Assembly (NCBI RefSeq): GCF_001613245.1
Contig: NZ_BDBZ01000002.1
Location: forward strand, 558,001 to 622,000
Reading direction: 5' to 3'
DNA: 64,000 bases
Origin: Nocardia speluncae NBRC 108251
GTDB taxonomy: Bacteria; Actinomycetota; Actinomycetes; Mycobacteriales; Mycobacteriaceae
Part shown: positions 39,337-51,861 of the stretch, piece after piece
Layout of the letters: each line of letters begins with the position of its first letter
Position numbering within the stretch: the stretch's first letter is position 1
The notes under the pieces: generated by a model
Databases searched by the model: none
What the model was told of the DNA's origin: nothing
What the model saw: only the letters and a program-made list of their open reading frames with translations
Made by a program: the position numbers and the translations under genes

Positions 39337-39630
39337 CTACGAGCTGAACACCACGCTCTCGAATGCCCGGGTTTCCGCGTCCATGGGCACACCCTCGCAG
39401 TTGGGCCCGGGAAACGCGGCCACGTGCATACCGGTGTCGTTGGCGAGAACTCCGGCCGCGCCCGGTGTGTTGTAGCAACGGTCGGGGTCGAGATCGTCGA
39501 GCACGGCCGGGCCGCCGATCTGTGACCGATAGGAGAATTCCCCGGGCGTCGCGTGAGCGGGGAACGGAACGGTCACTGTGATCGCGGCGCCGACCGCGAA
39601 GGCACCTACGGTTTCGACGATATATCGCAC
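39337..39630 (-). CDS. small secreted protein with one disulfide
   Basis: 97 residues from GTG 39630, eight bases after AAAGGA. A signal peptide of about 27 residues ends ...PFPAHA before TPGEF. The mature chain of about 70 residues has two cysteines, Cys52 (DPDRCYNTPG) and Cys78 (PGPNCEGVP), likely a disulfide. The spacing of the Asn-rich and PNCEG segments resembles small secreted beta-sandwich proteins, but I cannot name a family. A decayed second copy lies just upstream. Confidence 0.75.
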   Translation of the reverse strand: MRYIVETVGAFAVGAAITVTVPFPAHATPGEFSYRSQIGGPAVLDDLDPDRCYNTPGAAGVLANDTGMHVAAFPGPNCEGVPMDAETRAFESVVFSS

Positions 39631-39770
39631 TCAGCTGGTCCTTTCGCTCGGCATTGCGGGCTGGCCGCTTCCGGCACCGCAGTATTCCGCACCCACAGCC
39701 GGATCCCCGGTAACCGAGCGGCACCCGCCCGTCGATGGGCTCGTCGCGCCGGCTGGGCTGATGTCACCGT

Positions 39771-39900
39771 GCTCGGTGTGTTGGAGCGACGGCCGGGATC
39801 GAGATCGTCGAGGACGGCCGGACCGCTGGTCTGGGCGCGATAGGCGAATTCCCCGGATGCGGCACGAGCGGCAAGCGGAACGGTCGAGGTGATCGGCGGC
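39771..39900 (-). pseudogene. decayed duplicate of the small secreted protein gene
   Basis: Without gaps, about 125 bases match 39461-39587 of the intact gene at roughly four in five positions. Translated on the minus strand it keeps ASGEFAYRAQTSGPAVLDDL and then DPGRRSNTP, against TPGEFSYRSQIGGPAVLDDL in the intact protein. The Cys is replaced, the C-terminal half diverges, and no start codon or signal peptide precedes it in frame. Confidence 0.75.
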
Positions 39901-39962
39901 GGTGAACCGGAAAACCCCGGGCGCGCGGCGCAGCCGGGGTATCAGGTCCGGCCCGGGACGTC

Positions 39963-40508
39963 CTACTGGTAGAGAGCAGGAATGAGGAAACGTTGGAGGA
40001 GCTGAGCTTCCGTTTCGGCGTCGGCCGGCCACAGCAGCAGTGACAACACCGACCGGATGAACCAGACGCCGGTGAGCGGATCGTCCGGGCGCGTACCCAG
40101 CATGTCGGAAACGATACCGATCAGGGCCGGCGATTCCGCGAAGGTCATTACCGAACGGGGTCCGTGCTGCGAGGCGAGAAACGCGACGACGATCGGATCG
40201 GAACGCACCTCACGCAGTGTGACGGTGAGTGCAGCGAACACACGATCGGGGCCGGCAAGATCACCGAGAGCCGATTCGACCACTCCGGCGATACGGTTCG
40301 CCGCGCGAGCGAGGACGGTCTCGCGCAGATGGATTACGCCACCGGTATGACGGTAGACGGTGGCGCGCGAGCAGTGCGCGTGGCGCGCGACCGTATCGAC
40401 GTCGAGACCGTCGAAACCTCGCCGCGTGATCAGGTCCGCGACCGCGGCGTAGATGTGGTCGGCCGCGGTGTCGTGGCGGTCCGCACCGAGCAGCCAGTCT
40501 CGCGCCAT
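39963..40508 (-). CDS. TetR-family regulator, divergent to an EmrB-type MFS pump
   Basis: 181 residues from ATG 40508 (MARDWLLGADRHDTAADHIY); ATG 40526 is an alternative. HTH: FDGLDVDTVARHAHCSRATVYRHTGGVIHL. The C-terminal domain ends LLWPADAETEAQLLQRFLIP. A small palindrome CTCA-GTA-TGAG (40512-40522) sits right at the start and may be its own operator. It faces an MFS pump gene across about 280 bases, a common drug-responsive layout. Confidence 0.87.
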   Translation of the reverse strand: MARDWLLGADRHDTAADHIYAAVADLITRRGFDGLDVDTVARHAHCSRATVYRHTGGVIHLRETVLARAANRIAGVVESALGDLAGPDRVFAALTVTLREVRSDPIVVAFLASQHGPRSVMTFAESPALIGIVSDMLGTRPDDPLTGVWFIRSVLSLLLWPADAETEAQLLQRFLIPALYQ

Positions 40509-40787
40509 AGCCTCAGTATGAGACATTCGCTGCGTCGAAGATTCCGATATTGCCCAGTTCATCTCCATGGACTGCGACAGCATGCGTCGGCATGACCGCC
40601 CGAGGTGTATCGACTTCAGTCGCAGATCTTGTTCCGGCGCTACCTGAGGACAACTGTGGAGGCGGGGGTACCGCGCCGGCGGCCGATGGTCGCCGGGCCG
40701 CCGGTACTTCGGAGCGGTGTACGCCCGCCTTCGGTTGCCACCCGGTACTCGAAACCGGCAGTGCCTCGGATTGCGAATGGAGATCGG

Positions 40788-42416
40788 ATGTCGACCACCG
40801 AATTGCTCGATCCCCATGCCGGTGTCCGGTCGTGGACGCAGCGCCGGACGCTTGTCGTGTCCTGCCTTGCCGTCACCTTGGTGATCGCGTCGATGGCCGC
40901 CCTGTATACCTCGTTGGCGCAGATCTCGATCGCCACGGGCGCGGATCACACCCAGGCGACCTGGATCGTCGACGGGTACACCCTCGCCTTGGCTTGCCTG
41001 GTTCTGCCCGCCGGCGCCTTGGGCGACCGCTACGGCCGGCGCCGGCTGCTCGTCAGCGGGCTGCTCGTGTTCGCGGCCGCCTCGATGATCCCCACGGTCA
41101 CGTCGTCGGTCGACTGGATCATCGGCGCTCGCATACTCGCCGGTATCGGTGCAGCGCTGGTGATGCCGTCCACCCTGTCCATGATCACCACCGCATTTCC
41201 GCCAGGTGCCTCGGGGCGGGCGGTCGGGGTATGGGCCGGGGCCGCCGGCTCCGGCGGTCTGCTCGGTCTGATCGGTTCCGGGCTGCTGTTGCAGTGGTGG
41301 TCGTGGCAGTCCATCTTCATCGGCATGGCTGCCGCCGCGGTGGTCCTGGCCGCCGCGGGGTTCACCCTCACCGAATCCCGCAGTACCGCGCCGACCGGGC
41401 TGGACCCGTTCGGTGCGTTGACCGGGGTCACCGCGATCGCACTACTGGTCTGGTCATTGATCTCGGTTGCCGACCGCGGATGGAGCGATCCCTACATTCT
41501 GGCCGGTCTGGCGGGCGCCGCGCTCGCGACCGAGCTGTTCATCCTGACCGAACTCCGCGTCCGGTATCCCATGCTGGATTTGCGGCTGTTCGCACGGCGC
41601 GGTTTCGGCTGCGGCGCCGCATCGCTGGCCGTCCAGTTCCTCGTCACCTTCGGACTGTTCATGATCGTTGTCCAGTATCTGCAGTTGATCATGGGCTACA
41701 GCCCCCTGCACGCCGCCGTCGCAGTTCTGCCCATGGGGATCGCCGTCGTCGGACTGTCGGTACTGTCGTCCCGGCTCACCGCCCGCTACGGACTCAGGCT
41801 GCCCACGATCGCCGGCCTGACCGTTCTCGCCACCGGCCTGCTGCTCCTGACCCGCCTGACAACCGAATCCGGTTATCCCGGTGTGCTGATCCCGTTGTCC
41901 ATCGTGGGCATCGGGATCGGCCTGGCCGCGGCACCGGCCACCACCGCGATCATGACCGACGCCGATATCGATATGCACAGCGTCGCCGCCGCGGTCAACG
42001 ACGCCGCGCGCGAGATCGGCGCGGCCATCGGTATCGCCGTCGCCGGCACCGTCCTGGCCACCGGCTACGGCGCCAGTATCGCCCCCAGCCTGCCGCAACT
42101 GCCCGCACCGGCTCGCGAGCCCGTCGCGCACTCCCTCGCCGCCACCACCCAGCTCGCCGAGCAGGCCGGCCCGCAAGCGCAACCACTGCTCGACCTCGCC
42201 CGGGCCGCCTTCCTCGACGGCTTGCACCAGACGGTGTTCGTCCTCGCGGTCATCAGTCTCGTTGCCGCTGCCGTCTTCGTTTTCTGGGCACCCGGACCGC
42301 CCGAAACACCGAGGCCCGCCGGGACGGTACCCGGCGGGCCTCGAATCCTTCACCTGCTCAGGGCAGTGGACCACCCGCGGCGATCGCGGAAAGCGTGGCG
42401 AATTCGTCGCCCTTGA
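40788..42416 (+). CDS. MFS drug efflux transporter, EmrB/QacA (DHA2) family
   Basis: 542 residues from ATG 40788 with GGAG five bases upstream; the frame is open further back but unrelated. Fourteen membrane segments: [19 protein letters not shown], then [20 protein letters not shown], then [10 protein letters not shown], and motif C-like [14 protein letters not shown]. Likely proton-driven efflux, controlled by the divergent TetR. The last 35 or so residues (after VFVFWAPG) are encoded by a terminator hairpin and by the antisense of tpiA, so the natural stop may have been lost. Confidence 0.9.
   Translation: MSTTELLDPHAGVRSWTQRRTLVVSCLAVTLVIASMAALYTSLAQISIATGADHTQATWIVDGYTLALACLVLPAGALGDRYGRRRLLVSGLLVFAAASMIPTVTSSVDWIIGARILAGIGAALVMPSTLSMITTAFPPGASGRAVGVWAGAAGSGGLLGLIGSGLLLQWWSWQSIFIGMAAAAVVLAAAGFTLTESRSTAPTGLDPFGALTGVTAIALLVWSLISVADRGWSDPYILAGLAGAALATELFILTELRVRYPMLDLRLFARRGFGCGAASLAVQFLVTFGLFMIVVQYLQLIMGYSPLHAAVAVLPMGIAVVGLSVLSSRLTARYGLRLPTIAGLTVLATGLLLLTRLTTESGYPGVLIPLSIVGIGIGLAAAPATTAIMTDADIDMHSVAAAVNDAAREIGAAIGIAVAGTVLATGYGASIAPSLPQLPAPAREPVAHSLAATTQLAEQAGPQAQPLLDLARAAFLDGLHQTVFVLAVISLVAAAVFVFWAPGPPETPRPAGTVPGGPRILHLLRAVDHPRRSRKAWRIRRP
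42311..42342. terminator. strong hairpin terminator at the tpiA 3' end, inside the MFS frame
   Basis: GAGGCCCGCCGGG (42311-42323) pairs perfectly with CCCGGCGGGCCTC (42330-42342) around a six-base loop, a 13-bp GC-rich stem. It lies 15 bases beyond the tpiA stop and works for either strand. It is also inside the 3' coding part of the MFS gene. Confidence 0.85.
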
Positions 42417-43143
42417 GCGAAGCTCCGCCCACCAGCGCACCGTCGATATCGGTCTGTTTGCTCAGCTCACCGACATTCTTGGCGTTCACCGAACCGCCGT
42501 AGAGCACCCGGACGGTTTCGGCAACCTCGGGTCCGGCCAACTGCGCGAGCTCGCCACGGATGGCGCCGCACACCTCCTGCGCATCGGCCGGTGTGGCGAC
42601 CTTTCCGGTGCCGATCGCCCATACCGGTTCGTAGGCGATGACAACCTTCGCGATCTCCTCGGGCTTCAGGCCCTTCAGCGAACCCCGCAACTGCTCGAGG
42701 TTGTATTCGACGTGGGTGCCCGCCTCGCGGACGTTGAGCCCCTCACCGATGCAGACGATCGGGGTGACCCCGTGCTTCAGTGCCTGCTTCGCCTTGGCGA
42801 GCACCGTGGCATCATCCTCGTTGTGGTACTGGCGGCGCTCGGAGTGCCCGACCACCGCGAACCGGCACCCCAGCTTGGCCAGCATGGCCGCGCTGACCTC
42901 ACCTGTGTAGGCGCCGGATTCGTGTACCGAAACGTCCTGCGCACCATAGGTGATCCGCAGTTTGTCGCCTTCGATCAGCGTCTGCACGCTGCGGAGATCG
43001 ACGAACGGCGGAATCACCGTCACATCGACCTTGTCGAAGTACTTGTCCGGCAGCGCGAACGCGATCTTCTGCACCAGAGCAATGGCCTCGAGGTGATTGA
43101 GGTTCATCTTCCAGTTGCCCGCGATCAGCGGTTTCCGAGCCAT
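42358..43143 (-). CDS. tpiA: triosephosphate isomerase
   Basis: 261 residues from ATG 43143, which shares a base with the pgk TGA (TGATG). Catalytic Lys in AGNWKMNL, His in [10 protein letters not shown], Glu in [14 protein letters not shown], and the phosphate loop [15 protein letters not shown]. Converts dihydroxyacetone phosphate to glyceraldehyde-3-phosphate. Last gene of gap-pgk-tpiA; a strong hairpin follows. Confidence 0.97.
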   Translation of the reverse strand: MARKPLIAGNWKMNLNHLEAIALVQKIAFALPDKYFDKVDVTVIPPFVDLRSVQTLIEGDKLRITYGAQDVSVHESGAYTGEVSAAMLAKLGCRFAVVGHSERRQYHNEDDATVLAKAKQALKHGVTPIVCIGEGLNVREAGTHVEYNLEQLRGSLKGLKPEEIAKVVIAYEPVWAIGTGKVATPADAQEVCGAIRGELAQLAGPEVAETVRVLYGGSVNAKNVGELSKQTDIDGALVGGASLKGDEFATLSAIAAGGPLP

Positions 43144-44366
43144 CACGCGTCCTCCGCATCGTCGAGCACGCTGATGCCGGGCAGCGTCTTACCTTCCAGG
43201 GATTCCAGCGAGGCACCGCCACCGGTGGAGATATGCGAGAAATCGCTCTCCGGGATACCGAGCGCCCGCACGGCCGCCGCCGAATCGCCACCACCGACAA
43301 CGGTGAACGCGCCCTTACCGGTGGCCGTGGCGATGGCTTCGGCAACGCCACGGGTACCTGCCGCGAACTTGTCGAACTCGAATACGCCCATCGGGCCGTT
43401 CCAGAACACCGTGCGCGCCTCGGTGAGCAGTGCGGCGAAACGCTGCACCGATTCCGGGCCGATATCCAGGCCCAGCCAGCCATCCGGGATCTCGTGGCAC
43501 GGCACGACCTTCGTTTCCGCGTCCGCGGCGAAGGAATCGGCGACCACGATATCGCGCGGCAGATGGATGACATCGGCGTAACGGTCGAGCAACTGCTTAC
43601 AGGTATCGATCATCTCCTCCTGCCGCAGCGAAGATCCGACGGACAGACCCTGCGCGGCCAGGAAGGTGAAGCACATCCCGCCGCCGATAACCAAGGTGTC
43701 GACCTTGGGGGCCAGCGCCTCGATCACGGCCAGTTTGTCCGATACCTTCGACCCGCCGAGCACCACCGCGTAGGGGCGGTCGGTGGATTCGGTGAGCTTG
43801 GCAAGCACGTCGGCCTCCGCGGCGACCAGTGTGCCCGCATAGTGCGGCAGCAGTTTCGCCACGTCGTATACCGACGCCTGCTTCCGGTGGACCACACCGA
43901 AACCGTCGGAGACGAACGCACCGTCGTCGCCGACCAGTTCCACCAGCGCAGCGGCCAGTTTCGCGCGGTCGCCGTCGTCCTTGCTGGTCTCGCGTGGATC
44001 GAAACGGATGTTCTCCAGCAGCAGCACATCGCCGTCGGTGAGGCCTTCGGACCTCGCGAGCGCGTCCTGGCCCACCACATCACCGGCGAGCTGCACATTG
44101 CGACCCAGTTCGGCGGCCAAACGGGTAGCCACCGGAGCCAGCGACAGCGCCGGATCCGGGGCGCCCTTCGGGCGACCGAGATGCGCGGTGACGACAACCT
44201 TCGCACCGGCTTCCACCAGTGCGCGGATGGTCGGCACCGAGGCGATGATCCGGCCCGGATCGGTGATCTCGCCGTTGTCGAGGGGAACGTTGAGGTCGGA
44301 GCGCACCAGTACGCCGCGTCCCTCGACGCCCTCGGCGAGGAGATCGTCCAGAGTTTTGATGCTCAC
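43143..44366 (-). CDS. pgk: phosphoglycerate kinase
   Basis: 407 residues from GTG 44366. N-terminal [19 protein letters not shown], substrate region [11 protein letters not shown], the hinge [17 protein letters not shown], and the nucleotide site [17 protein letters not shown], then [15 protein letters not shown]. Full length. Makes ATP from 1,3-bisphosphoglycerate. Seven bases after gap, and overlapping tpiA. Confidence 0.97.
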   Translation of the reverse strand: MSIKTLDDLLAEGVEGRGVLVRSDLNVPLDNGEITDPGRIIASVPTIRALVEAGAKVVVTAHLGRPKGAPDPALSLAPVATRLAAELGRNVQLAGDVVGQDALARSEGLTDGDVLLLENIRFDPRETSKDDGDRAKLAAALVELVGDDGAFVSDGFGVVHRKQASVYDVAKLLPHYAGTLVAAEADVLAKLTESTDRPYAVVLGGSKVSDKLAVIEALAPKVDTLVIGGGMCFTFLAAQGLSVGSSLRQEEMIDTCKQLLDRYADVIHLPRDIVVADSFAADAETKVVPCHEIPDGWLGLDIGPESVQRFAALLTEARTVFWNGPMGVFEFDKFAAGTRGVAEAIATATGKGAFTVVGGGDSAAAVRALGIPESDFSHISTGGGASLESLEGKTLPGISVLDDAEDA

Positions 44367-44373
44367 GCCGGTC

Positions 44374-45752
<1,379 letters not shown>

Positions 45753-46361
45753 ATGTCCAGCACCCCGCTCCCCGAATCCGGGCCCGACGTCCGTCCGGCC
45801 ACACCCGCCGATCTCCCCCGCGCCACGAGAAGTCTCACCCGAGCCTTCGCCGACTACCCCTGGACCCGGCACACCATCGCCGCCGACGAACACGAACGCC
45901 GGCTCGCCGAGTTCCAGGAGCTCTTCCTCACCCGCATCGGACTACCCCACGGCAGGGTGTGGGTCGCCGACGACGGTGACGCGGTCGCCGTCTGGACCAC
46001 TCCCGCCACCGACGCCGGCGCGGTATTCACCGAACTCGCCCCCCGCTTCACCGAACTGGCCGGTGATCGCGCCGAGGCGCATGCAGCGGCGGAGACGGCA
46101 ATGCAGCCACACCGCCCGGTCGAGCCCGTCTGGTTTCTCGGCACCGTGGGCGTCGACCCCACTCGCCGGGGCAGTGGACTCGGCCGAGCGGTTATCGAGC
46201 CCGGCCTGGCCGCTGCCGAGCGCGAGGGGGTCGGTGCGTTCCTGGAGACGTCGACCGCGGAGAACGTGCGCTTCTACGAACACCTCGGTTTCCACGTGAC
46301 CGCGGAAGTCGTAATCCCGGACGGCGGCCCTCTGACCTGGTCCATGCTCCGCCGGCCTTAG
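45753..46361 (+). CDS. GNAT-family N-acetyltransferase
   Basis: 202 residues from ATG 45753 (GTG 45747 also in frame). N-terminal VRPATPADLPRATRSLTRAF, a central strand [20 protein letters not shown] with the acetyl-CoA loop RRGSGLG, then AFLETSTAENVRFYEHLGFH, the usual GNAT ending. The middle carries an AVAVWTTP segment typical of the actinobacterial group that acts on small molecules. Substrate unknown. Confidence 0.9.
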   Translation: MSSTPLPESGPDVRPATPADLPRATRSLTRAFADYPWTRHTIAADEHERRLAEFQELFLTRIGLPHGRVWVADDGDAVAVWTTPATDAGAVFTELAPRFTELAGDRAEAHAAAETAMQPHRPVEPVWFLGTVGVDPTRRGSGLGRAVIEPGLAAAEREGVGAFLETSTAENVRFYEHLGFHVTAEVVIPDGGPLTWSMLRRP

Positions 46362-46663
46362 CCGTTCCGGCCCCGCTGGGCCGAGTGGCCGGCTCCGGGA
46401 ACCGGCCGACGCGCCGCTGATCCGCCGGTGTTCCGACCGCACAACAGTGCGTGGACCAGCGAGCAGATCCGATCGCCGTCGCGATCGTCCGCGTCGAGCC
46501 ACGTTCTCGGGCGACCGCACCACGTCGGCCGACGGGAGAGGTGCCGATCGCGACGAGCATGCCGGGCAGGAACCGCCACCCGGTGCCGGCGCCGCACCAT
46601 GTCATGGGCGCCAAGGTGTAACCGCGGCACGCTCCCGGCTCCCGGTCCATGACGTGTGGCGGC
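46362..46663. other. convergent intergenic region, acetyltransferase / whiA
   Basis: About 300 bases. Open frames on the minus strand are Arg/His-rich and not like any family. Nothing else seen. Confidence 0.45.
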
Positions 46664-47647
46664 TCAGGCGTCGTCGAGCAACTCCGCCGTGACCGCCGAT
46701 TCGGTATCCGGCACGCCGAGTTCCTTGGCTCGCCGATCGGCCATGGACAGCAGCCGCCGGATACGACCGGCCACCGCATCCTTGGTCATCGGCGGGTCGG
46801 CGAGCTGGCCGAGTTCTTCGAGGGAGGCCTGCCGATGCTCGACACGCAGCTTTCCCGCCGCCGCCAGATGGTCCGGAACATCCTCACCGAGCAGTTCCAG
46901 CGCACGTTCCACCCGCGCCGCCGCTGCGACCGCGGCACGCGCCGAACGCCGCAGGTTGGCGTCGTCGAAGTTGGCGAGCCGGTTGGCGGTGGCGCGGACC
47001 TCGCGCCGCATCCGGCGCTCCTCCCAGGTGAGCCGGGTGTCCTGGGCGCCCATCCGGGTGAGCAACGCACCGATCGCTTCACCGTCGCGGACCACGACCC
47101 GGTCGGTGCCACGCACTTCCCGCGCTTTCGCCGATATGCCGAGCCGCCGCGCGGCGCCCACCAGCGCCAACGCCGCCTCCGGGCCGGGGCAACTCACCTC
47201 GAGTGCCGAGGAACGGCCGGGTTCGGTGAGCGAGCCGTGAGCCAGGAAGGCGCCGCGCCATGCGGCTTCGGCATCCGCGACACTGCCGCCGACGACCTGG
47301 GCGGGTAGTCCGCGCACGGGCCGGCCGCGTACATCCAGCAACCCGGTCTGGCGCGCGAGGGCTTCGCCCTCCTTCGCGACCCGGACCACGTACCGGGAGG
47401 ATTTGCGCAGGCCACCGGCACTGAGCACATGCACATCCGACCCGTATCCGTAGAGCTCGAAGATCTCCCGCCGCAGCCGCCGCGCGATGGAGCCCATATC
47501 GACTTCGGCTTCGACGATCACCCGCCCGCCGACGATATGCAGACCGCCGGCGAAACGCAGCAGGGCGGACAGTTCGGCTTTACGCGCACTCACCTGTGTT
47601 ACCGCGAGCCGGCTCAGCTCGTCTTTCACTTCAGCTGTCATCGCCAC
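46664..47647 (-). CDS. whiA: WhiA, DNA-binding regulator with homing-endonuclease-like fold
   Basis: 327 residues from GTG 47647 with AAAGGAG eight bases upstream; ATG 47641 is an alternative. N-terminal [23 protein letters not shown]-like middle with [13 protein letters not shown] and YGSDVHVL regions, and a C-terminal [33 protein letters not shown]. Needed for sporulation genes in Streptomyces and for division-related control elsewhere. Overlaps yvcK by 10 bases. Confidence 0.95.
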   Translation of the reverse strand: MAMTAEVKDELSRLAVTQVSARKAELSALLRFAGGLHIVGGRVIVEAEVDMGSIARRLRREIFELYGYGSDVHVLSAGGLRKSSRYVVRVAKEGEALARQTGLLDVRGRPVRGLPAQVVGGSVADAEAAWRGAFLAHGSLTEPGRSSALEVSCPGPEAALALVGAARRLGISAKAREVRGTDRVVVRDGEAIGALLTRMGAQDTRLTWEERRMRREVRATANRLANFDDANLRRSARAAVAAAARVERALELLGEDVPDHLAAAGKLRVEHRQASLEELGQLADPPMTKDAVAGRIRRLLSMADRRAKELGVPDTESAVTAELLDDA

Positions 47648-48702
47648 GAAAAGTGCTCCTTTCCACCCAACCCGGACCGCACATCCTGACCCATGTGCCG
47701 TCCCTCGACTCGAAGCCCCGGCACCGCCGGCCGGGGCTCGCGGATCAGTTGATCCAGTGCGGCGGCGAGCTTTCCGGCATCGTGCCGGGCCGTTCCCGCG
47801 TCGGCGACATCGGAAAAGACTACTCGTGCCCGCAGTTGCCCGGCCGCTCTGGCCACATGTTCACGCTCGCGGCCCTCCGGAACGCACCCGGAATCGACCA
47901 GAACCTCGTCGACCGCGAAATCCGGTGCGTGCTGGGACAATACATGCAGATGGCGTTCGGCGGAGAAACCCGCCGTCTCACCGGGTTGTGCGACCAGATT
48001 CAGAATCAGCACCTTACGCGCCCGGGTGCGGACCAGCGCATCGCGCAGGCCGGGCACCAGCAGGTGCGGGATGACACTGGTGAACCACGATCCGGGTCCC
48101 AGGACCACCGCATCCGCTCCTTCGATGGCGGCGGCGGCCTCGGCGCAGGCGGGCGGGTCGGCGGGCAGCAACCGCACCCGGCGCACCTTGCCGGGGGTCG
48201 TGGCCACAGCCACCTGACCGCGAATACAGCGGCTCACCCGCGGGTCGGTCTCCAAACCCGAAACATCGGCCTCGATATCGAGCGGGAGGGTCGACATGGG
48301 CAGTACCCGGCCACTGATACCGAGCAGCTCACCGACCTTGTCCAGGGCGGCCACCGGATCACCCAGCACCTCGGTGAGACCGGCCAGCAGCAGATTCCCG
48401 ACCGAGTGCCCGGCCAGCGCACCGGTCCCGCCGAATCGGTGCTGCACGGTCCGGGTGAGGACACCGTCGGCGTCGGCCGCCAGCGCCGCGAGGGCCATCC
48501 GCAGGTCGCCGGGCGGCGGAACCCCGAGTTCCCTGCGCAGCCGACCGGAGGAGCCACCGTCATCGGCAACGGTGACCACTGCGCTGACCCGCCGGGTGAG
48601 CCGGCGTACCGCAGACAGGGTGGCGTAGAGACCGTGACCGCCGCCGAGTGCGACGACTTCGGGACCGTGGCGAGTTCCGGGACCGGTATCGGGGCCGTTC
48701 AC
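47638..48702 (-). CDS. yvcK: YvcK/CofD-like gluconeogenesis factor
   Basis: 354 residues from GTG 48702 (GTGA overlap with rapZ). Family motifs: [36 protein letters not shown] and [10 protein letters not shown], then [11 protein letters not shown] and [20 protein letters not shown]. Binds UDP-sugars in other bacteria and links cell-wall precursor supply with carbon metabolism. Second in rapZ-yvcK-whiA. Confidence 0.95.
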   Translation of the reverse strand: MNGPDTGPGTRHGPEVVALGGGHGLYATLSAVRRLTRRVSAVVTVADDGGSSGRLRRELGVPPPGDLRMALAALAADADGVLTRTVQHRFGGTGALAGHSVGNLLLAGLTEVLGDPVAALDKVGELLGISGRVLPMSTLPLDIEADVSGLETDPRVSRCIRGQVAVATTPGKVRRVRLLPADPPACAEAAAAIEGADAVVLGPGSWFTSVIPHLLVPGLRDALVRTRARKVLILNLVAQPGETAGFSAERHLHVLSQHAPDFAVDEVLVDSGCVPEGREREHVARAAGQLRARVVFSDVADAGTARHDAGKLAAALDQLIREPRPAVPGLRVEGRHMGQDVRSGLGGKEHFSWR

Positions 48703-49655
48703 TCGCGCCCCAGATCTCGGTGCAATACCCGCACCGTATCGACAGAACCGTCCGCATCGTTATCGATGCTGCGGCCCGCCAGCTGCCCGAGGGCCTCGGC
48801 GATCGCGACACTGCGATGTCTGCCGCCGGTACAGCCCACTGCGACGGTCATGTATCGCTTCCCCTCTTGGCGGTAACCCTGGGTGGTCAGCTCGATCAGG
48901 TGCCCGCAGGTCTGCAGATAGTCCTCGGCGCCCGGACGCGACAGCACATAGTCACTGACCACCGCTTCCTGACCGGTGTGCTGCCGAAGTTCTGGTACCC
49001 AGTGCGGGTTGGGCAGGAAACGCACATCCAGCACCATGTCCGCGTCCAGCGGGACACCGTACTTGAATCCGAACGATTGCACGGTCAGCTGCAGTGCGGC
49101 GGGCGTGCCGCCGCCGTAGACCTCTTCCAGTTTCCGGTGCAACTGGTGGATCGACAGCTCCGTGGTGTCGATGACCACATCGGCGGCGGCCTTCACACCG
49201 GCGAGCCGGACGCGTTCGGCGGCGATCCCGGCCGACAGGGTCCCGTCGGCGCTGTCGTTCTGCAGCGGGTGACGCCGCCGGGCGAACCCGAACCGGCGGA
49301 TCAGCACATCGTCGGAGGCTTCCAAAAACAGGATCCGGGTGGGCACGCCGCGGGCGCGTAACTGGTCGGTGACCGCAGGGAGATCGCCGGTGAAAAAACG
49401 ACTGCGCACATCCATCACGATCGCCAGCCGCCGGATGGGCGGATCCGCCGAGGCGCCGAGTTCGACCATCCGTCCGATCAGTTCCGGCGGCAGATTATCG
49501 GTGACATACCAGCCGAGATCCTCCATGACTCGCGCGGCTGTCCCCCGCCCGGCACCGGACAGCCCTGTCACCATCACGACCTCGACCGGGGTCCCCGAAC
49601 CCGGTCCCCCGCCCGCCACCACTTTCGTACTGCTGTTCGATTCGACGCGAGTCAT
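48699..49655 (-). CDS. rapZ: RapZ (YvcJ-type P-loop nucleotide-binding protein)
   Basis: 318 residues from ATG 49655. N-terminal P-loop GLSGAGRGTAARV has Arg where Lys is standard; the mycobacterial protein shares this. Then ITQ-like VMDVRSRFF, LFLEASDDVLIRRF and C-terminal YMTVAVGCTGGRHRSVAIAE, a metal/phosphate-binding region. In E. coli RapZ governs a small RNA for glucosamine-6-phosphate synthase; that circuit is not expected here. First gene of the rapZ-yvcK-whiA set. Confidence 0.94.
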   Translation of the reverse strand: MTRVESNSSTKVVAGGGPGSGTPVEVVMVTGLSGAGRGTAARVMEDLGWYVTDNLPPELIGRMVELGASADPPIRRLAIVMDVRSRFFTGDLPAVTDQLRARGVPTRILFLEASDDVLIRRFGFARRRHPLQNDSADGTLSAGIAAERVRLAGVKAAADVVIDTTELSIHQLHRKLEEVYGGGTPAALQLTVQSFGFKYGVPLDADMVLDVRFLPNPHWVPELRQHTGQEAVVSDYVLSRPGAEDYLQTCGHLIELTTQGYRQEGKRYMTVAVGCTGGRHRSVAIAEALGQLAGRSIDNDADGSVDTVRVLHRDLGRE

Positions 49656-49818
49656 GTACCACCCGGATCTGTGTTCGGGAATGCGTTCGGTCACCCTGCT
49701 GCAACGTGCGCGCCCGGTCCCTGCCCCGGAGCGCCGAAACACGACCGCGGGGGCGCAGAAACAAACGTACGTGAACCGCGCCGGTCACCGCGCTGTTGTG
49801 CGTGCGCCGCGCCGGAGG

Positions 49819-51861
49819 CTATCGGTCGTGCAGGGCGGCCAGCACCGCCTCCGCGGTGGCCCGGCCGATACCGGGCACCTCGATGATCTCCTCCACGGTC
49901 GCCTCCTTCAGCCGCGCCACCGAGCCGAAATGCGTTACCAGCGCGGTACGCCGGGTGGCGCCGAGCCCACGCACCGAATCCAGCGCGGAAGCGGTCATCC
50001 GCCGGGACCGTTTACTGCGATGGAAGCTGATGGCGAAACGGTGGGCTTCGTCACGTACGCGTTGCAGCAGATAGAGCGCCTCACTGGTGCGCGGCAGGAT
50101 CACCGGGTCGGGTTCGCCCGGCACCCAGACCTCTTCCAGCCGCTTCGCCAGCCCCACCACCGCGACATCGGTGATCCCGAGTTCGTCGAGTACCTCGGCC
50201 GCGGCCGCGACCTGCGGTGCGCCACCGTCGACGACGTACAGATTCGGCGGATAGGCGAACTTCCGGGGCCGGCCTGTCTTCGGATCGATTCCGGGCCGGG
50301 TGGTGATCTCCTCCTCCGCGAGGTCCTCCGCCCCGGGCGTGGCCTCGAACTCCGGGACCTCGACCGTCCCGGCGAGATCGGCCTGTTCGGTGGCATCACG
50401 CTCGCGGCGCAACCGCAGGAACCGGCGCCGAGTGACCTCGGCGATACTGGCGACATCATCGGACCGGCCCCCGCCGGCCGCCTCCCGGATCGCATAGTGC
50501 CGGTAATCGGATTTCTTGGGCAGGCCGTCCTCGAACACCACCAGCGAGGCCACCACATCGGTGCCCTGGACATGACTGATATCGACGCATTCGATCCGCA
50601 GCGGCGCGGTATCGAGGTCGAGGGCGTCCTGGATGTCCTGCAGCGCCACCGAACGCGAGGTCAGATCGCCGGCCCGGCGGAGTTTGTGCTGGGCGAGCGC
50701 CTCGGTGGCATTGCGAGCCACGGTTTCGGCGAGCGCCTTCTTGTCCCCGCGCTGCGGCACCCGTACCCGTACGGCGCTGCCCCGCAGTTGCGACAGCCAG
50801 CGCTGGACCTCATCGACATCGGCGGGCACCTCCGGCACCAGAACCTCGCGCGGTACAACCGCCGCCGGCCGGTCCCCGGCGGTCTGCGCGGCGATTGCGG
50901 CCTGCTCACCGTAGAACTGGGTCAGGAACTGTTCCACCAGCGCGGCGAGCTCTCCGTCCTGTTCCGGGGTATCGGCCGCGTCGCCGGATTTGTCCACCAC
51001 CCAGCCGCGCTGGCCGCGCACCCGGCCGGCGCGTACGTGGAAGATCTGCACCGCGACCTCCAGATCGTCGCCGGCGAAAGCGATCACATCGGCATCGGTA
51101 CCGTCGCCCAGCACCACGGCCTGTTTTTCCAGCGCCCGGCGCAGGGCCTGCACATCGTCACGGAGGCGAGCCGCAGTTTCGAAATCGAGGTCCCCGGACG
51201 CGGTGTGCATCCGGCGTTCCAATTCTTTGACCATCCGGTCGGTACGCCCGGCCAGGAAATCACAGAAATCGTCGACAATGCGCCGGTGCTCGTCCGCCGA
51301 TACCCGGTCCACACAGGGCGCAGAACATTTATCGATATAACCGAGAAGACAGGGCCGGCCGATCTGACCGTGCCGTTTGAAAACCCCCGCCGAGCAGGTC
51401 CGGGCCGGGAAAACCCGTAGCAGCAGATCGAGGGTTTCCCGTATCGCCCACGCATGTGCATAGGGCCCGAAATAGCGGACCCCCTTCTTCCGCGCGCCCC
51501 GATAAACGAAAAGCCGCGGATATTCCTCGTTCAGAGTGACGGCCAGCACGGGATAGGATTTGTCGTCGCGGTAGCGGACATTGAATCGAGGATCGAATTC
51601 CTTGATCCAGTTGTATTCCAGCTGCAACGCTTCCACCTCGGTGGAAACCACGGTCCATTCCACACTCGCGGCGGTCGTGACCATCTGCCGCGTCCGCGGA
51701 TGCAACGCGGCCACATCGGCGAAATACGAGTTGAGCCGATTACGGAGGCTTTTCGCCTTGCCGACGTAGATGACCTGCCCGTAGGAGTCACGGAATTTGT
51801 AGACACCGGGCTCGAGCGGAATACTGCCCGGCTGCGGCCGGTACGTCGCGGGATCTGCCAC
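49819..51861 (-). CDS. uvrC: UvrC, excinuclease subunit
   Basis: 680 residues from GTG 51861. GIY-YIG nuclease: [20 protein letters not shown]; a Cys cluster [19 protein letters not shown] and DKCSAPC; a UVR motif near 200-240; RNase H-like second nuclease with [20 protein letters not shown] and [11 protein letters not shown]; two helix-hairpin-helix motifs at the end, [15 protein letters not shown] and [16 protein letters not shown]. Cuts both sides of lesions with UvrB. 163 bases separate it from rapZ on the same strand. Confidence 0.97.
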   Translation of the reverse strand: MADPATYRPQPGSIPLEPGVYKFRDSYGQVIYVGKAKSLRNRLNSYFADVAALHPRTRQMVTTAASVEWTVVSTEVEALQLEYNWIKEFDPRFNVRYRDDKSYPVLAVTLNEEYPRLFVYRGARKKGVRYFGPYAHAWAIRETLDLLLRVFPARTCSAGVFKRHGQIGRPCLLGYIDKCSAPCVDRVSADEHRRIVDDFCDFLAGRTDRMVKELERRMHTASGDLDFETAARLRDDVQALRRALEKQAVVLGDGTDADVIAFAGDDLEVAVQIFHVRAGRVRGQRGWVVDKSGDAADTPEQDGELAALVEQFLTQFYGEQAAIAAQTAGDRPAAVVPREVLVPEVPADVDEVQRWLSQLRGSAVRVRVPQRGDKKALAETVARNATEALAQHKLRRAGDLTSRSVALQDIQDALDLDTAPLRIECVDISHVQGTDVVASLVVFEDGLPKKSDYRHYAIREAAGGGRSDDVASIAEVTRRRFLRLRRERDATEQADLAGTVEVPEFEATPGAEDLAEEEITTRPGIDPKTGRPRKFAYPPNLYVVDGGAPQVAAAAEVLDELGITDVAVVGLAKRLEEVWVPGEPDPVILPRTSEALYLLQRVRDEAHRFAISFHRSKRSRRMTASALDSVRGLGATRRTALVTHFGSVARLKEATVEEIIEVPGIGRATAEAVLAALHDR

